This document shows positions 56,004-64,000 of a stretch of DNA of 64,000 nucleotides, in pieces. Where the stretch lies: NCBI GenBank assembly GCA_035556135.1, contig DATMFO010000003.1, positions 62,001-126,000 on the forward strand. The letters are read 5' to 3'. Origin of the DNA: ZC4RG30 sp035556135. GTDB lineage: Bacteria > Pseudomonadota > Gammaproteobacteria > Steroidobacterales > Steroidobacteraceae. Made by a program: the position numbers and the translations under genes. Position 1 is the first letter of the stretch. Every line of letters starts with the position of its first letter. The notes beneath the pieces were generated by a model that saw nothing but the letters and a program-made list of their open reading frames with translations, was not told the origin of the DNA and did no database searches.

Positions 56004-57689
56004 CTATTGGACGGCCGGAGCCGGAAAGAGGGGAGTCCGTCGCCGCGCCAGCCACAGCAGCAGCGTGAGCAGCAGCAGGGTGTCGCCGCGGCCGCCGCCG
56101 CCGGTATCACTGGCGGGGGGATCTTCGGGAGTGGCGGTGAGGGCTGCCTGCACGGCGGCCTGCGCATCGAGCATGCCGGCGCCGCAGACCGCGGTGGTAC
56201 AGATGCATTCGGCATCCTGCAGCGGCTTTACTGCCGGCGAAACGCAGGCTTGCGGCAGCGGCGTGGTGTCGCTTGTGGTGGGAAACGGTCGGGCAGTGCT
56301 GCGGACCAGCGAGATTACCTGCCCCGGCGTCAGTCCGGGATTGACGGACAACATCAGCGCCGCCGTGCCGGCCACCAGCGGCGCGGAGAAACTGGTTCCG
56401 ACCGTGGGCTGCAACGTGGTGGAGGAATAGCCGTTGGCTTCCGGGCCCTGCAGGCCGAGGTTGGTGGTCGTGTTCAAGGCGAACAGGCACGGTGCGCCAG
56501 GTTCGATGTTGATGCAGTTGCCGGCCGGTGCGGCAATGCTGACTTCTGGCCCCAGGTTGCTGTAGCCCACTTTCGTTCCGATGTGGCGCAGGCCCGCTAC
56601 TGCCAATGTACCGGGGCACCCGGCTGGCGAACCCACTGCACCACCGGCATTGCCGGCCGAAGCGACGATGAGCGCGCCGTGCTCGGTGATCTGGCGCACG
56701 GCTGTGCGGTAGGCGGCCGAGGTATCGCAGGACTGCTCCGAGCCCAGGCTCACGTTGATGACGCGCGCCGGCGTGGCGTTCACGGGAGGCAGCGGCGGGG
56801 AGAGATAGGGTGGGGGCGGAGCCATGCCGGCGGCCCAGTACATGCCGGCGATCACATCTGAAACATAACCACCGCACTTGCCCAGCACGCGCACTGGCAG
56901 GATCTGCACATTGAACGCGGTGCCCGCCACGCCGGTGGCGTTGTCGCCGATGGCGGCGATGATGCCGGCGACGCGCGTGCCGTGCCAGCTGCTCTCCATG
57001 GGCTGGTCAAGGTCCGGGCCGCCGCCACACTTGCCGGCTGGAAACTCGGGCGTGCCGAGTTCCTCCGCGGTGATGAAATCCCCGGCGTCGGATGCGTCGG
57101 AATCCCACCCATCCCCGTCATTGCCCACGAAGCCGGTGGAGATGAAGTCCCAGCCGGGAAGCAGCCGGCCGGCGAGGTCCGGGTGATCGAAGCGCACGCC
57201 CGAGTCGACCACCGCCACGACCATGTCGGGTGATCCGCGCGTGACGTCCCAGGCTTCGTGGGCGCGGATGGCCGAGGGCTGCGTGGTGCGCAGGTACCAC
57301 TGGCCGGAGTAGAGCGGATCGTTCGGCACGTAGGCATGCGCCCTGACGCGCTGGTCCGGTTCGGCGAATTCCACGTCCGGATCGGCGCGCAGCGAAGCCA
57401 GTGTGCCGGCCAGCCGGGTGCCGGACTGCGCCTCATCCAGCTGCAGCACGGATAGCGGACCGCCGATGTTCCAGGTGCGGGCGCGTCCAAGGCCGCTGCG
57501 GGTGCGCAGGGATTCGAGTTTTTGCGCAGTGGCGGGTTGTGTGGCCTGCGACTGCGCTGACCCGGCGCGCCACTGGACGATGATCCGGCTGACGGAGTCC
57601 GCCGGCGGCGCGGCCGCCACCGCCCAGGCCGGCGCAAGGCACAGCAGGATGCAGGTCAGTGCGGGGGTCGGCGAGGTGCGCGCAATCAC
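56004..57689 (-). CDS. Subtilisin-like serine protease with GlyGly-CTERM-like tail
   Basis: 561 residues: signal peptide (LTCILLCLAPAWAVAAA), an inhibitor-like propeptide (about 30-120), and an S8 catalytic domain with D162 in VAVVDSGVRFDHPDLAG, H236 in SSWHGTRVAG and S433 in GTSFSAPLVAG. Many cysteines suggest disulfides. The C-terminus has SDTGGGGRGD, a Leu-rich helix (about 537-548), then RRR and ten more residues: the layout of GlyGly-CTERM proteins processed by rhombosortase and surface-released via type II secretion. GTG 57689 is the best start, but GGAG is very close to it; GTG 57728 is possible. Divergent from the Tad locus. Confidence 0.85.
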   Translation of the reverse strand: MIARTSPTPALTCILLCLAPAWAVAAAPPADSVSRIIVQWRAGSAQSQATQPATAQKLESLRTRSGLGRARTWNIGGPLSVLQLDEAQSGTRLAGTLASLRADPDVEFAEPDQRVRAHAYVPNDPLYSGQWYLRTTQPSAIRAHEAWDVTRGSPDMVVAVVDSGVRFDHPDLAGRLLPGWDFISTGFVGNDGDGWDSDASDAGDFITAEELGTPEFPAGKCGGGPDLDQPMESSWHGTRVAGIIAAIGDNATGVAGTAFNVQILPVRVLGKCGGYVSDVIAGMYWAAGMAPPPPYLSPPLPPVNATPARVINVSLGSEQSCDTSAAYRTAVRQITEHGALIVASAGNAGGAVGSPAGCPGTLAVAGLRHIGTKVGYSNLGPEVSIAAPAGNCINIEPGAPCLFALNTTTNLGLQGPEANGYSSTTLQPTVGTSFSAPLVAGTAALMLSVNPGLTPGQVISLVRSTARPFPTTSDTTPLPQACVSPAVKPLQDAECICTTAVCGAGMLDAQAAVQAALTATPEDPPASDTGGGGRGDTLLLLTLLLWLARRRTPLFPAPAVQ

Positions 57690-57797
57690 CTCCGGAATGT
57701 TACCGCCATTTGTGTTCCGACTGGGCACATAACCGGGACCGCTGCCGCCGCGGAAAGTAATGGAATGCAACTCCACGCCAAACACGAGGAGCCATCC

Positions 57798-58052
57798 ATG
57801 AAGACTTTCCGCAGGCAGCAGGGACAGGGCATGACCGAGTACATCATCGTCGTGGCGCTCATCGCCATAGCCGCGATCGGTGTGTACACCGCGTTCGGCA
57901 AGACCGTCCGCGGGCAGATGGCGGTCACGGCGCAGGCGCTGGCCGGCAAGAGTGCCAGCGATGCACGCAGCGAGGTGAACGATGCCGGCGAAGATGCGGT
58001 CGCCCAGGCCGAGCGAGGCGTGCAGCTCGACAACTTCGACCAGGGCCGCTAG
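57798..58052 (+). CDS. Flp/TadE-type pilin-like protein
   Basis: 84 residues. The short leader KTFRRQQGQG precedes MTEYIIVVALIAIAAIGVYT, matching the Flp-pilin prepilin peptidase site (cleavage after G, E at +3 and Y at +4 of the mature end) and hydrophobic assembly helix. The C-terminal half is hydrophilic. ATG 57798 has GAGGAG seven bases upstream, the best ribosome-binding site in this locus, as expected for an abundant major pilin. It is longer than classic Flp pilins (about 50-70). Confidence 0.8.
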   Translation: MKTFRRQQGQGMTEYIIVVALIAIAAIGVYTAFGKTVRGQMAVTAQALAGKSASDARSEVNDAGEDAVAQAERGVQLDNFDQGR

Positions 58053-58054
58053 GC

Positions 58055-59365
58055 ATGCGTCGGCCGCACTCCGGGCAGGCAATGGTGGTGATGCTGGCGT
58101 TGCTGGCCTCCATGCTGGGCGGGATCATCCTGATCTTCAACAGCGGGCAGGTCATCAACGACAAGATCCGCCTTGCCAATGCGGCCGACGCCGCCGCCTA
58201 CAGCGCCGCCAGCTGGGAGGCGCGCAGCCTGAACTACCAGGCCTACCTGAACCGCGCGATGGTCGCCAACGAGGTGGCCATCGCGCAGCTGGTGAGCCTG
58301 CGTGCCTGGTCGCGCTACGTGGACACGCTCACCACCAACATCGATCGTGTCACGCGCTACGTGCCTTACCTGGGCCCGCCCATGCAGGCACTGGAGCGCG
58401 GCTGGGAGGGCGTGGACCGTGTGCTGGGCACCGCACTGCCGCCGCTGGAGGCTGCGCTGTCGGTGTGGAATGCAGAGGTGCTGGCCAATGCGCAGGCAAT
58501 TGCCCACCAGCAGGCTCCGCTGGCAGCAGCCGACCTGGTACCACAGGCACTCACCGCCTACGAACCCAGGGCGCGGCTGTCGGAGATCACGCGCGCGCTG
58601 CAGGTACGCAACGGTGCTGCCTGGCAGCGGTTCACGCAGCGCTACGAGCGAGGCGGCGGCGACCTGCGCCGCTATACCAGCCTGCTGATGGACTCGCGCG
58701 ATGGCTTCACGCGCGCGCGCAGCCGCGACCTGTTCGACGTGGGCTTCATCACCCTGGCGCGACGTGGCGGCACCGACCTCATCGGGGAATATGCGTGGCG
58801 GGGGCTCGATACCCTTTCGCTGCACATCGACTACGTGCTCGACCATGACGAGATTCCCCTGGCCTGGGGCGCGACGGAACAGCGCCGGCATGCCGTTTCC
58901 GGCAGCGGGGACCACGGCGGCAGCCTGCGGCGGAATCCTTCCGCCTCACGCCGTGCCCGGCGTGCATTGCAACCGGCCCAGGGCTATCGCGGGATACCGC
59001 AGATAAGGGATGTGGCCAATCCCGCTTCCCGGGCGCCGCGCACCCTTGCGTATTCCGTGGCCGCGCATCTGCCGCGCGATTCAGTAAGCACGGTGGATCG
59101 CCTGCTGATGCCCTGGGGCCTCCCTACGGTCGAGGGTGGCAGTGAGTCCGTGGCGCCGCAGTTCGGCGCCGGATCGCTGCATGCCATCTCGAGCGCGGAG
59201 GTGTATTTCCAGCGGCCGGCCACCCGCAGCGACGGGCGCGAGGAACATGCCAGCCTGTTCAACCCCTACTGGCAGGCGCGGCTGGTTCCCGTCGGCACCG
59301 TGGAGCGTCAGCTCACTGCCGGCTCGCGCGGGCTCACGCTCGATCCCTTCGCGGTGCTGCCATGA
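58055..59365 (+). CDS. TadG-like pilus-assembly protein
   Basis: 436 residues. The N-terminus HSGQAMVVMLALLASMLGGI with NDKIRLANAADAAAYSAASW matches the N-terminal Tad domain of TadG-like proteins (membrane helix then AADAAA segment). The remainder is a periplasmic alpha-rich region without recognised motifs, ending in a Ser/Arg-rich part. No von Willebrand A domain motif (DxSxS) is seen, unlike many TadG. It starts 2 bases after the pilin gene and overlaps the next gene by ATGA. Confidence 0.65.
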   Translation: MRRPHSGQAMVVMLALLASMLGGIILIFNSGQVINDKIRLANAADAAAYSAASWEARSLNYQAYLNRAMVANEVAIAQLVSLRAWSRYVDTLTTNIDRVTRYVPYLGPPMQALERGWEGVDRVLGTALPPLEAALSVWNAEVLANAQAIAHQQAPLAAADLVPQALTAYEPRARLSEITRALQVRNGAAWQRFTQRYERGGGDLRRYTSLLMDSRDGFTRARSRDLFDVGFITLARRGGTDLIGEYAWRGLDTLSLHIDYVLDHDEIPLAWGATEQRRHAVSGSGDHGGSLRRNPSASRRARRALQPAQGYRGIPQIRDVANPASRAPRTLAYSVAAHLPRDSVSTVDRLLMPWGLPTVEGGSESVAPQFGAGSLHAISSAEVYFQRPATRSDGREEHASLFNPYWQARLVPVGTVERQLTAGSRGLTLDPFAVLP

Positions 59366-60087
59366 GACGGCAGGCCGGACAGAGCATGACCGAATTCGCC
59401 GCCGGCTCGACGCTGCTGTTGCTGCTGCTTCTGGGTGCGCTGTCGCTGGGGGTCTACCAGGAAGCAGACCGGCGACTCGTGCTCGCTGCAAGGCAATACG
59501 CGTGGCAGCAGTCCTGGACACCGGCTGGCGATGCCACCGCGCTTGCCCGCGAACTGCATGGCGAGCACCTCGCGGATCCCGGCGTGCGTGATCCCACCGG
59601 ACGCGCACTGCTCGTGGGGGAAGAAGATCTCACGCTCAGCAGATCGACCCGCCAGACCTCGGGAGTGGCTGGCGCGGCCGCTGACCTCATGCTCGCTCCA
59701 CTGCGCACCGCCAGCAGCCTCCTCGGTGCCGGATTCGACCTGCGCGACGATGGACTGCAGCAGGGAAACCTGCGGGCCCATGTCGCGCCGATGCGCGGCA
59801 TGCCCGCTCCCTTCGACACGCTTGAACTCGATCTCGATGCTGGCTGGGCACTGCTGGGGGATCCATGGCATGCAGGCGGCGTCCGCCATGTGCAGCAGCG
59901 GGCCGGTGGACTGGTGCCCTCGGCGCGGCTCAAGGCGGTCAATGCCGTCTGGGCACCGCTGGCCATTCCCCTGGGCCTGGTCGAACCCTCGCTGGGCCAG
60001 CTTTGCCTGGGCCTCATCGAAGCCGATCGCGTGCCGGAAGACCGCCTTGGTCCAGGTCGCACGGCGCTGCCTGGAGGTTGCCAGTGA
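59362..60087 (+). CDS. TadE-like minor pilin candidate
   Basis: 241 residues. A type IV prepilin-like N-terminus, RRQAGQSMTEFAAGSTLLLL, with the E5-equivalent glutamate, followed by a single hydrophobic helix. The periplasmic part has no recognised domain. Shares the site pattern GQxMTEF/Y with the pilin at 57798. Likely a pseudopilin that initiates or caps fibres, by family analogy. Its stop overlaps the GTG of the next gene. Confidence 0.65.
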   Translation: MRRQAGQSMTEFAAGSTLLLLLLLGALSLGVYQEADRRLVLAARQYAWQQSWTPAGDATALARELHGEHLADPGVRDPTGRALLVGEEDLTLSRSTRQTSGVAGAAADLMLAPLRTASSLLGAGFDLRDDGLQQGNLRAHVAPMRGMPAPFDTLELDLDAGWALLGDPWHAGGVRHVQQRAGGLVPSARLKAVNAVWAPLAIPLGLVEPSLGQLCLGLIEADRVPEDRLGPGRTALPGGCQ

Positions 60088-60734
60088 GTCGCTTCGCGCT
60101 GGTGCTGCTGGCCTGTGCTTCCTGTGCAGGCGCATTCGAGCCGCGGGATGCGCGCGGCCTCGACGTGCGGATCGAGCCCCTGCCGGAACCCGTGGCCGTA
60201 GATGGCGTGGTGTTCGAGATCCAGGTCGCCAGCGGCAGCGACGTGGCCGAACTGGCCAGGCGGGTCGAGCAGCGGTGGCGCCAGCAGGGCAGCACCGTAC
60301 AGCACATGCAGCAGCGTGGCTGGGAGCTGGTCACACGCTGGGATGCAGGACGCAGCGAGCTGATGCAGTGGCGCGGTGAGGGCTCGGCGGCGCAACTGGT
60401 CTTCTCCAGGCTCGACACGCTGAAGCCGCCAGCGCGACCAGGCAGGGGACCACTGCTGCTGCCGTCCCGCTGTGCGTGGAGCCGGCAGATCGGGGACCGC
60501 TCCCACACGGTCAGTTCGGCGATCTGCGGTCTCGCATTGTCCGAGCTGCAGCGCCAGGTGCGCGCGGCATTGGTGGCCCAGGGCTGGTCGGTCCAGCGTG
60601 AGACGGCGGCCTTGCTGGAGATCAGCCGTGATGGCCGCTCTGCTCACCTCACGCTGGTCGCCGCTTCACGGCCCGGCGAGAGCGCGCTGGTGTGGACCCA
60701 GGTCGCCGCGGGGGCAAGGGAGCATCCGCAGTGA
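60084..60734 (+). CDS. Unrecognised secreted protein in the Tad operon
   Basis: 216 residues. A possible signal peptide (MSRFALVLLACASCAGAF) is followed by two similar-looking halves: RVEQRWRQQGSTVQHMQQRG...LVTRW and VRAALVAQGWSVQRETAALLEISRDG; each may be a small alpha/beta unit. I do not recognise the family. It begins with GTG overlapping the previous stop and ends in GTGA with the next gene, so it is translated as part of the operon and likely has a periplasmic accessory role. Confidence 0.6.
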   Translation: MSRFALVLLACASCAGAFEPRDARGLDVRIEPLPEPVAVDGVVFEIQVASGSDVAELARRVEQRWRQQGSTVQHMQQRGWELVTRWDAGRSELMQWRGEGSAAQLVFSRLDTLKPPARPGRGPLLLPSRCAWSRQIGDRSHTVSSAICGLALSELQRQVRAALVAQGWSVQRETAALLEISRDGRSAHLTLVAASRPGESALVWTQVAAGAREHPQ

Positions 60735-60901
60735 GCGCACGCCAGCGTGGCCAGGCGATGGTGGAGTTCCTGGTGGTCGCCAGCGCGATGGCGCTGGCGC
60801 TGTTCTACCCCTATCTGCAAGGCGAGTCGGTGGCGACATTGCTGTTGCGCTCGCTGATGCGCGTGTTGCGTGTGCGGTCGATGCTGATTTCAGTCCTCTA
60901 A
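60731..60901 (+). CDS. 56-residue pilin-like protein
   Basis: MSARQRGQAMVEFLVVASAM starts with a clear prepilin-like site (GQ-A-MVEF with the glutamate at the fifth position) and a hydrophobic helix, then a short basic tail ending LRVRSMLISVL. GTG start overlaps the previous stop. With the proteins at 57798, 58055 and 59362 it makes a fourth product bearing a GQxM motif. A second minor pilin, or a shortened TadE, is likely. Confidence 0.6.
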   Translation: MSARQRGQAMVEFLVVASAMALALFYPYLQGESVATLLLRSLMRVLRVRSMLISVL

Positions 60902-60914
60902 CAGGAGAGCATGA

Positions 60915-61781
60915 ATGGAAGATCCGGGGCGGAGATGGCGGCGCTGGCTCAGGACCGATGTCCTGCTCACGGTGGCCGGCGCAGGTGCAGGCGTGATGGG
61001 CGCCATGCTGGGCGCGAAGTACCTGGCAGATCGCGCGGCTGCGGCCGACGCCGCGGCAGCCAGCCGCTACCAGACACGCGAGATCGTCGTGGCCGCCACG
61101 GATGTGCCGCGTGGACAGCGGCTCGGCCGCAACAATCTCGCCCTGCGCAAAGTGCCGCAGGACTTCATCCCTGCCGATGCCATCCCGGCCAGCGGAGCCG
61201 GCGCCGTGATGGGCAGTCGTGCTGCGATAGACATGGCGCGTGGCACGCCCATCCTGTCAGCGGCCCTCGACCGCGCGGGGAACGAGCCCTACCGCCTGTC
61301 CGGCGCACTTGCACCCGATGAGCGGGCATTGACCGTGGCGGTGGATGAGCTCAGCTCGCAGGCGGGCGGAGTCAGTGCGGGTGACCGCATCGATCTCTTC
61401 TACGGGCGGCGCGATGGCAGCGAAGCCATGCTCGTGCCTCTGTTGCAGCAGGTGGAAGTGCTGGTGGCGGGAGATGCCGTGGCACCTGGCACCGATGACG
61501 GACTGCGATCCCGTCACTTCGCCACCGTGACTCTGCGCGTGTCAGCCGACGATGCGCCGAGGGTGCTGCTCGCACAGCAGGCCGGAGACCTTTTCATGTT
61601 GCTGCGCGCCCCCGGCGACGACGCATTGCAGCCGGTGGCGGTGCGCAACAGCCGGGAGCTGCTGCGTCGGCAACAGGCCCGACCCGTCGTCGCCGGAACG
61701 GAGCTTCTTACCGGTGGAACCGGTGAGCTGTTTCCGAGCCGGACGTGGCTCACGCCGGGACAGGGCAGGGACGCATCATGA
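60915..61781 (+). CDS. cpaB: Tad pilus assembly protein CpaB (RcpC)
   Basis: 288 residues. A membrane helix near residues 15-40, then a SAF domain (EIVVAATDVPRGQRLGRNNL) and an RcpC/CpaB-type C-terminal region (GVSAGDRIDLFYGRRDG, ATVTLRVSADDAPRVLLAQQ). ATG 60915 has AGGAG seven bases upstream. CpaB links the pilus machine to the secretin/periplasm. Stop overlaps the secretin start. Confidence 0.88.
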   Translation: MEDPGRRWRRWLRTDVLLTVAGAGAGVMGAMLGAKYLADRAAAADAAAASRYQTREIVVAATDVPRGQRLGRNNLALRKVPQDFIPADAIPASGAGAVMGSRAAIDMARGTPILSAALDRAGNEPYRLSGALAPDERALTVAVDELSSQAGGVSAGDRIDLFYGRRDGSEAMLVPLLQQVEVLVAGDAVAPGTDDGLRSRHFATVTLRVSADDAPRVLLAQQAGDLFMLLRAPGDDALQPVAVRNSRELLRRQQARPVVAGTELLTGGTGELFPSRTWLTPGQGRDAS

Positions 61782-62992
61782 GGGCCCGCATGGCCTGTCT
61801 GCTCCTGCTGCTGTGCCCGCTCTTTGCATCAGCTGCGCAACCAGCCCTGCCGGATGAGGCGTCGCTGGCAGTCGGTGAGACTTTGCTGCTGCTGGCGGAT
61901 GTCCGCCGTGCGGCGCTGGGCAGCGGCCGGGTGGTGTCAGTCGCGACTCCCCAGAGCGGGCAGTGGCTGCTGTTTGGTGAAGCGCCAGGGGAAACCTCCG
62001 CGGAACTCTGGCTGGCTGATGGCACCCGGCACCACATCGTCATCCGCGTGCACGAGCGCGATCTCACACGGCGCCTTGACGAGGTGCGCGAACTGCTTGC
62101 GGGCATCAGCACCGTAGGCGCGCGTGTTTCCGGTCGCTACATAGTGCTCGAGGGCGCCCGCGCCGGCGCTGCCGATCGTGCCAGGGCTGCCGAGATCGCC
62201 GCGCTGTTCCCCGGCGAAGTGCTGGACTTCGTCAGCGACGCCGACTGGGAATCCATGGTGCAGATGCAGGTACGCCTGGTGGAGGTGCGGCGCGACCAGC
62301 TGCAGCGCCTCGGCCTGCGCTGGGACGGCGAGGCAGCCGGTCCCGTGGTTACGGCTGCGGCCGGCGGCGGGCGCAGTGGACTGGCGATCAGGGCTTCACT
62401 GCTCAGTGAGCTGAGCTCGCGCATCGATCTGCTGCAGCAGCAGGGCCTGGCGCACACCCTGGCCGAACCGGTGCTCAGCTGCCGCAGCGGCGAGGTGGCG
62501 CGATTTGTGTCGGGCGGGGAAATTCCCATCCCGGTCACCGACGGGTTCGGCGCCACCGACGTGCAATACAAGGAATATGGCGTGATCCTGGAGGTGCGCC
62601 CGCGCGCCGGGCGCGACGGCGCGATCTATGCCGGCGTCGACATCGAGCTCAGCCAGGTCGATACCTCGGTGCGCGTGGGCGACTACCCCGGCTTCGTGAA
62701 GCGCCAGACCAGCACGGCCATCAATTCGCTCGACGGCGAGACCATCGCCATCGCCGGCCTGCTGCTGCGCGAAAGCGGGCGTGACCGGACGGCGTTGCCC
62801 GGGCTGGGCAGGCTGCCGGTGGCGGGCGCGCTGTTCCGTTCGCGGCGCAACCTGCAGCGTGAAACCGAGCTGCTGGTGCTGATCACGCCCTACCGCTTCG
62901 AGTCCGGGCTGCGGGGTGAAGTGCAGGCTGTTGAGCAGGCGCAGATGATCCAGCGGGCCGGCGAGCTGCCGCGCGAGGCAGCCGATGAATGA
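61778..62992 (+). CDS. cpaC: Tad pilus secretin CpaC (RcpA)
   Basis: 404 residues. Signal peptide (CLLLLLCPLFASAAQ), an N-terminal pilus/secretin domain (LAVGETLLLLADVRRAALG), and a bacterial secretin domain with VQMQVRLVEVRRDQLQRLG, AEPVLSCRSGEVARFVSGGE and the terminal LLVLITPYRFESG. It forms the outer-membrane channel of the Tad system. Overlaps cpaB by ATGA and cpaF by 8 bases. Confidence 0.92.
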   Translation: MRARMACLLLLLCPLFASAAQPALPDEASLAVGETLLLLADVRRAALGSGRVVSVATPQSGQWLLFGEAPGETSAELWLADGTRHHIVIRVHERDLTRRLDEVRELLAGISTVGARVSGRYIVLEGARAGAADRARAAEIAALFPGEVLDFVSDADWESMVQMQVRLVEVRRDQLQRLGLRWDGEAAGPVVTAAAGGGRSGLAIRASLLSELSSRIDLLQQQGLAHTLAEPVLSCRSGEVARFVSGGEIPIPVTDGFGATDVQYKEYGVILEVRPRAGRDGAIYAGVDIELSQVDTSVRVGDYPGFVKRQTSTAINSLDGETIAIAGLLLRESGRDRTALPGLGRLPVAGALFRSRRNLQRETELLVLITPYRFESGLRGEVQAVEQAQMIQRAGELPREAADE

Positions 62993-64000
62993 GCTGACGG
63001 AGGCGCAGCTGGAAGGCCTGCATGGCGAGCTGCTGCAGCGGCTCGACCTGCGTCGCACCGACGTGAACCGCATGAGCGATGAGGCGCTCTGGCGCCTGGC
63101 GCAGCACCACCTGGGCGACCTGCTCGATGGAAGGGTGCTGCCCGCGCAACGCCCCGCCCTGGAAAAGCGCCTGCTGCAGGAAGTGGTCGGGTTCGGCGTG
63201 CTCGATGACCTGCTGCAGGATGAATCCGTGTCGGAGATCATGGTGAACGGGCCGGAAGCGATCTTCGTGGAGCGCGGCGGTCGGCTGCAGCGCACTGCGC
63301 TGCGATTCTCCGGCGTGCGGGCCCTCAATGGCGTGATCGAGCGCCTGCTCTCGCGCAGTGGCCGGCGGGCAGATGAATCCTCGCCCATGGCCGATGCCCG
63401 GATCGCAGATGGTTCGCGCATCAATGTGGTGGTGCCGCCGCTGGCGCTGTGCGGGCCATCCATCACCATCCGCAAGTTCTCGCGCCGCCGGCTCGACATG
63501 TCCACGCTGGTGGGGAATGGCGCGCTGTCCGAGGCGATGGCGGAGTTCCTGGCCATTGCAGTTCGCGCCCGGCGCAACATCGTCGTCTCCGGGGGCACCG
63601 GCACCGGCAAGACCACGCTGCTGAACTGCCTCTCCTCCCTGATACCGGCGGGCGAGCGCATTGTCACTATCGAGGATTCGGCGGAGCTGCAACTTGGCCA
63701 CGAGAACCTGGTGTCGCTTGAGGCGCGCCCCGGCAACGTGGAAGGACGCGGAGTGGTGAGCATCCGCGACCTGGTGCGCAACGCCCTGCGCATGCGGCCG
63801 GACCGCATCGTGGTGGGTGAATGCCGCGGCGGCGAGACGCTGGACATGCTGCAGGCGATGAATACCGGTCACGACGGCTCCCTCACCACGGCGCACGCGA
63901 ATTCACCGCGCGACCTGCTGTCGCGGCTGGAGGTGATGACGCTGATGGCGGGAATGGACCTGCCGCTGGTTGCGGTGCGCGAGCAGATCGCCAGCGCCGT
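62985..64000 (+). CDS. cpaF: Tad secretion ATPase CpaF (TadA), cut by window end
   Basis: The first 338 residues of a type II/IV secretion ATPase. An N-terminal domain with DDLLQDESVSEIMVNGP; Walker A GGTGTGKTTLLNCLS from residue 203; Asp box IVTIEDSAELQL; Walker B region RPDRIVVGECRGGETLDML; His box TGHDGSLTTAHAN. The reading frame is open at the window's right edge. It powers pilin assembly. Starts 8 bases inside cpaC. Confidence 0.95.
   Translation, partial: MNELTEAQLEGLHGELLQRLDLRRTDVNRMSDEALWRLAQHHLGDLLDGRVLPAQRPALEKRLLQEVVGFGVLDDLLQDESVSEIMVNGPEAIFVERGGRLQRTALRFSGVRALNGVIERLLSRSGRRADESSPMADARIADGSRINVVVPPLALCGPSITIRKFSRRRLDMSTLVGNGALSEAMAEFLAIAVRARRNIVVSGGTGTGKTTLLNCLSSLIPAGERIVTIEDSAELQLGHENLVSLEARPGNVEGRGVVSIRDLVRNALRMRPDRIVVGECRGGETLDMLQAMNTGHDGSLTTAHANSPRDLLSRLEVMTLMAGMDLPLVAVREQIASA

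Overview
The window looks like chromosomal DNA of a high-GC (by eye about two thirds G+C) Gram-negative gammaproteobacterium. The evidence is the gene order ruvC-ruvA-ruvB-ybgC-tolQ-tolR-tolA-tolB-pal-cpoB-queE-queC-tRNA-Lys, a cysD/cysNC sulfate-activation operon, sucA-sucB-lpd, a monofunctional RelA, a TonB-dependent receptor and a serine protease with a GlyGly-CTERM-like tail. A Steroidobacter/Nevskia/Xanthomonadales-like lineage would fit, but this is inference. I see no insertion sequence, prophage, CRISPR array or rRNA. Coding density is very high and many neighbouring genes overlap by 1-8 bases.

Layout. 1-12.6 kb is an accessory/catabolic stretch: the 5' part of a PQQ alcohol dehydrogenase, a VOC protein, a diguanylate cyclase, an aromatic-acid type MFS transporter with a RidA protein and a secreted DUF8021-like protein, a TonB receptor, a NarL-type two-component pair, another MFS transporter, tRNA-Ala(CGC) with a clear intrinsic terminator, and a beta-propeller lipoprotein. 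12.6-35 kb is core: crcB, tRNA-Arg(CCT), an M48 lipoprotein protease, cysD-cysNC-cysQ, sucAB-lpd, relA, the ruv-tol-pal-que run and tRNA-Lys(TTT). A 59-residue zinc-ribbon-like protein with a strong ribosome-binding site sits at 35.1-35.2 kb. 35.5-41.5 kb is a six-gene Mrp/Pha-type Na+/H+ antiporter operon with fused A and B subunits. 41.5-44.1 kb holds a gamma-glutamyltransferase and a membrane TPR protein.

44.1-55.2 kb is a catabolic cluster for lignin-type aromatic acids. It has ligC, ligJ and ligK-like genes of the protocatechuate 4,5-cleavage (or gallate) pathway, a LigW-like decarboxylase (5-carboxyvanillate decarboxylase family), two aldehyde dehydrogenases, an aldo/keto reductase, an S9 peptidase translationally coupled to ligJ, and a Tat-type protein with two EthD-like repeats. 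Ring-cleavage dioxygenase (ligAB), ligI and ligU are not in the window. The genes alternate in orientation. uppP and a subtilase follow.

57.8-64 kb is the start of a Tad (Flp-type) pilus or secretion operon: Flp-like pilin, TadG-like and TadE-like proteins, an unrecognised secreted protein, a 56-residue pilin-like protein, CpaB, CpaC secretin and CpaF ATPase, which is cut by the window end. Points worth a second look include the unusual minor-pilin set of this Tad locus, the lig cluster, three convergent gene pairs whose TAG stops share one CTAG, and GC-rich hairpins lying on or beside stop codons at other convergent junctions.
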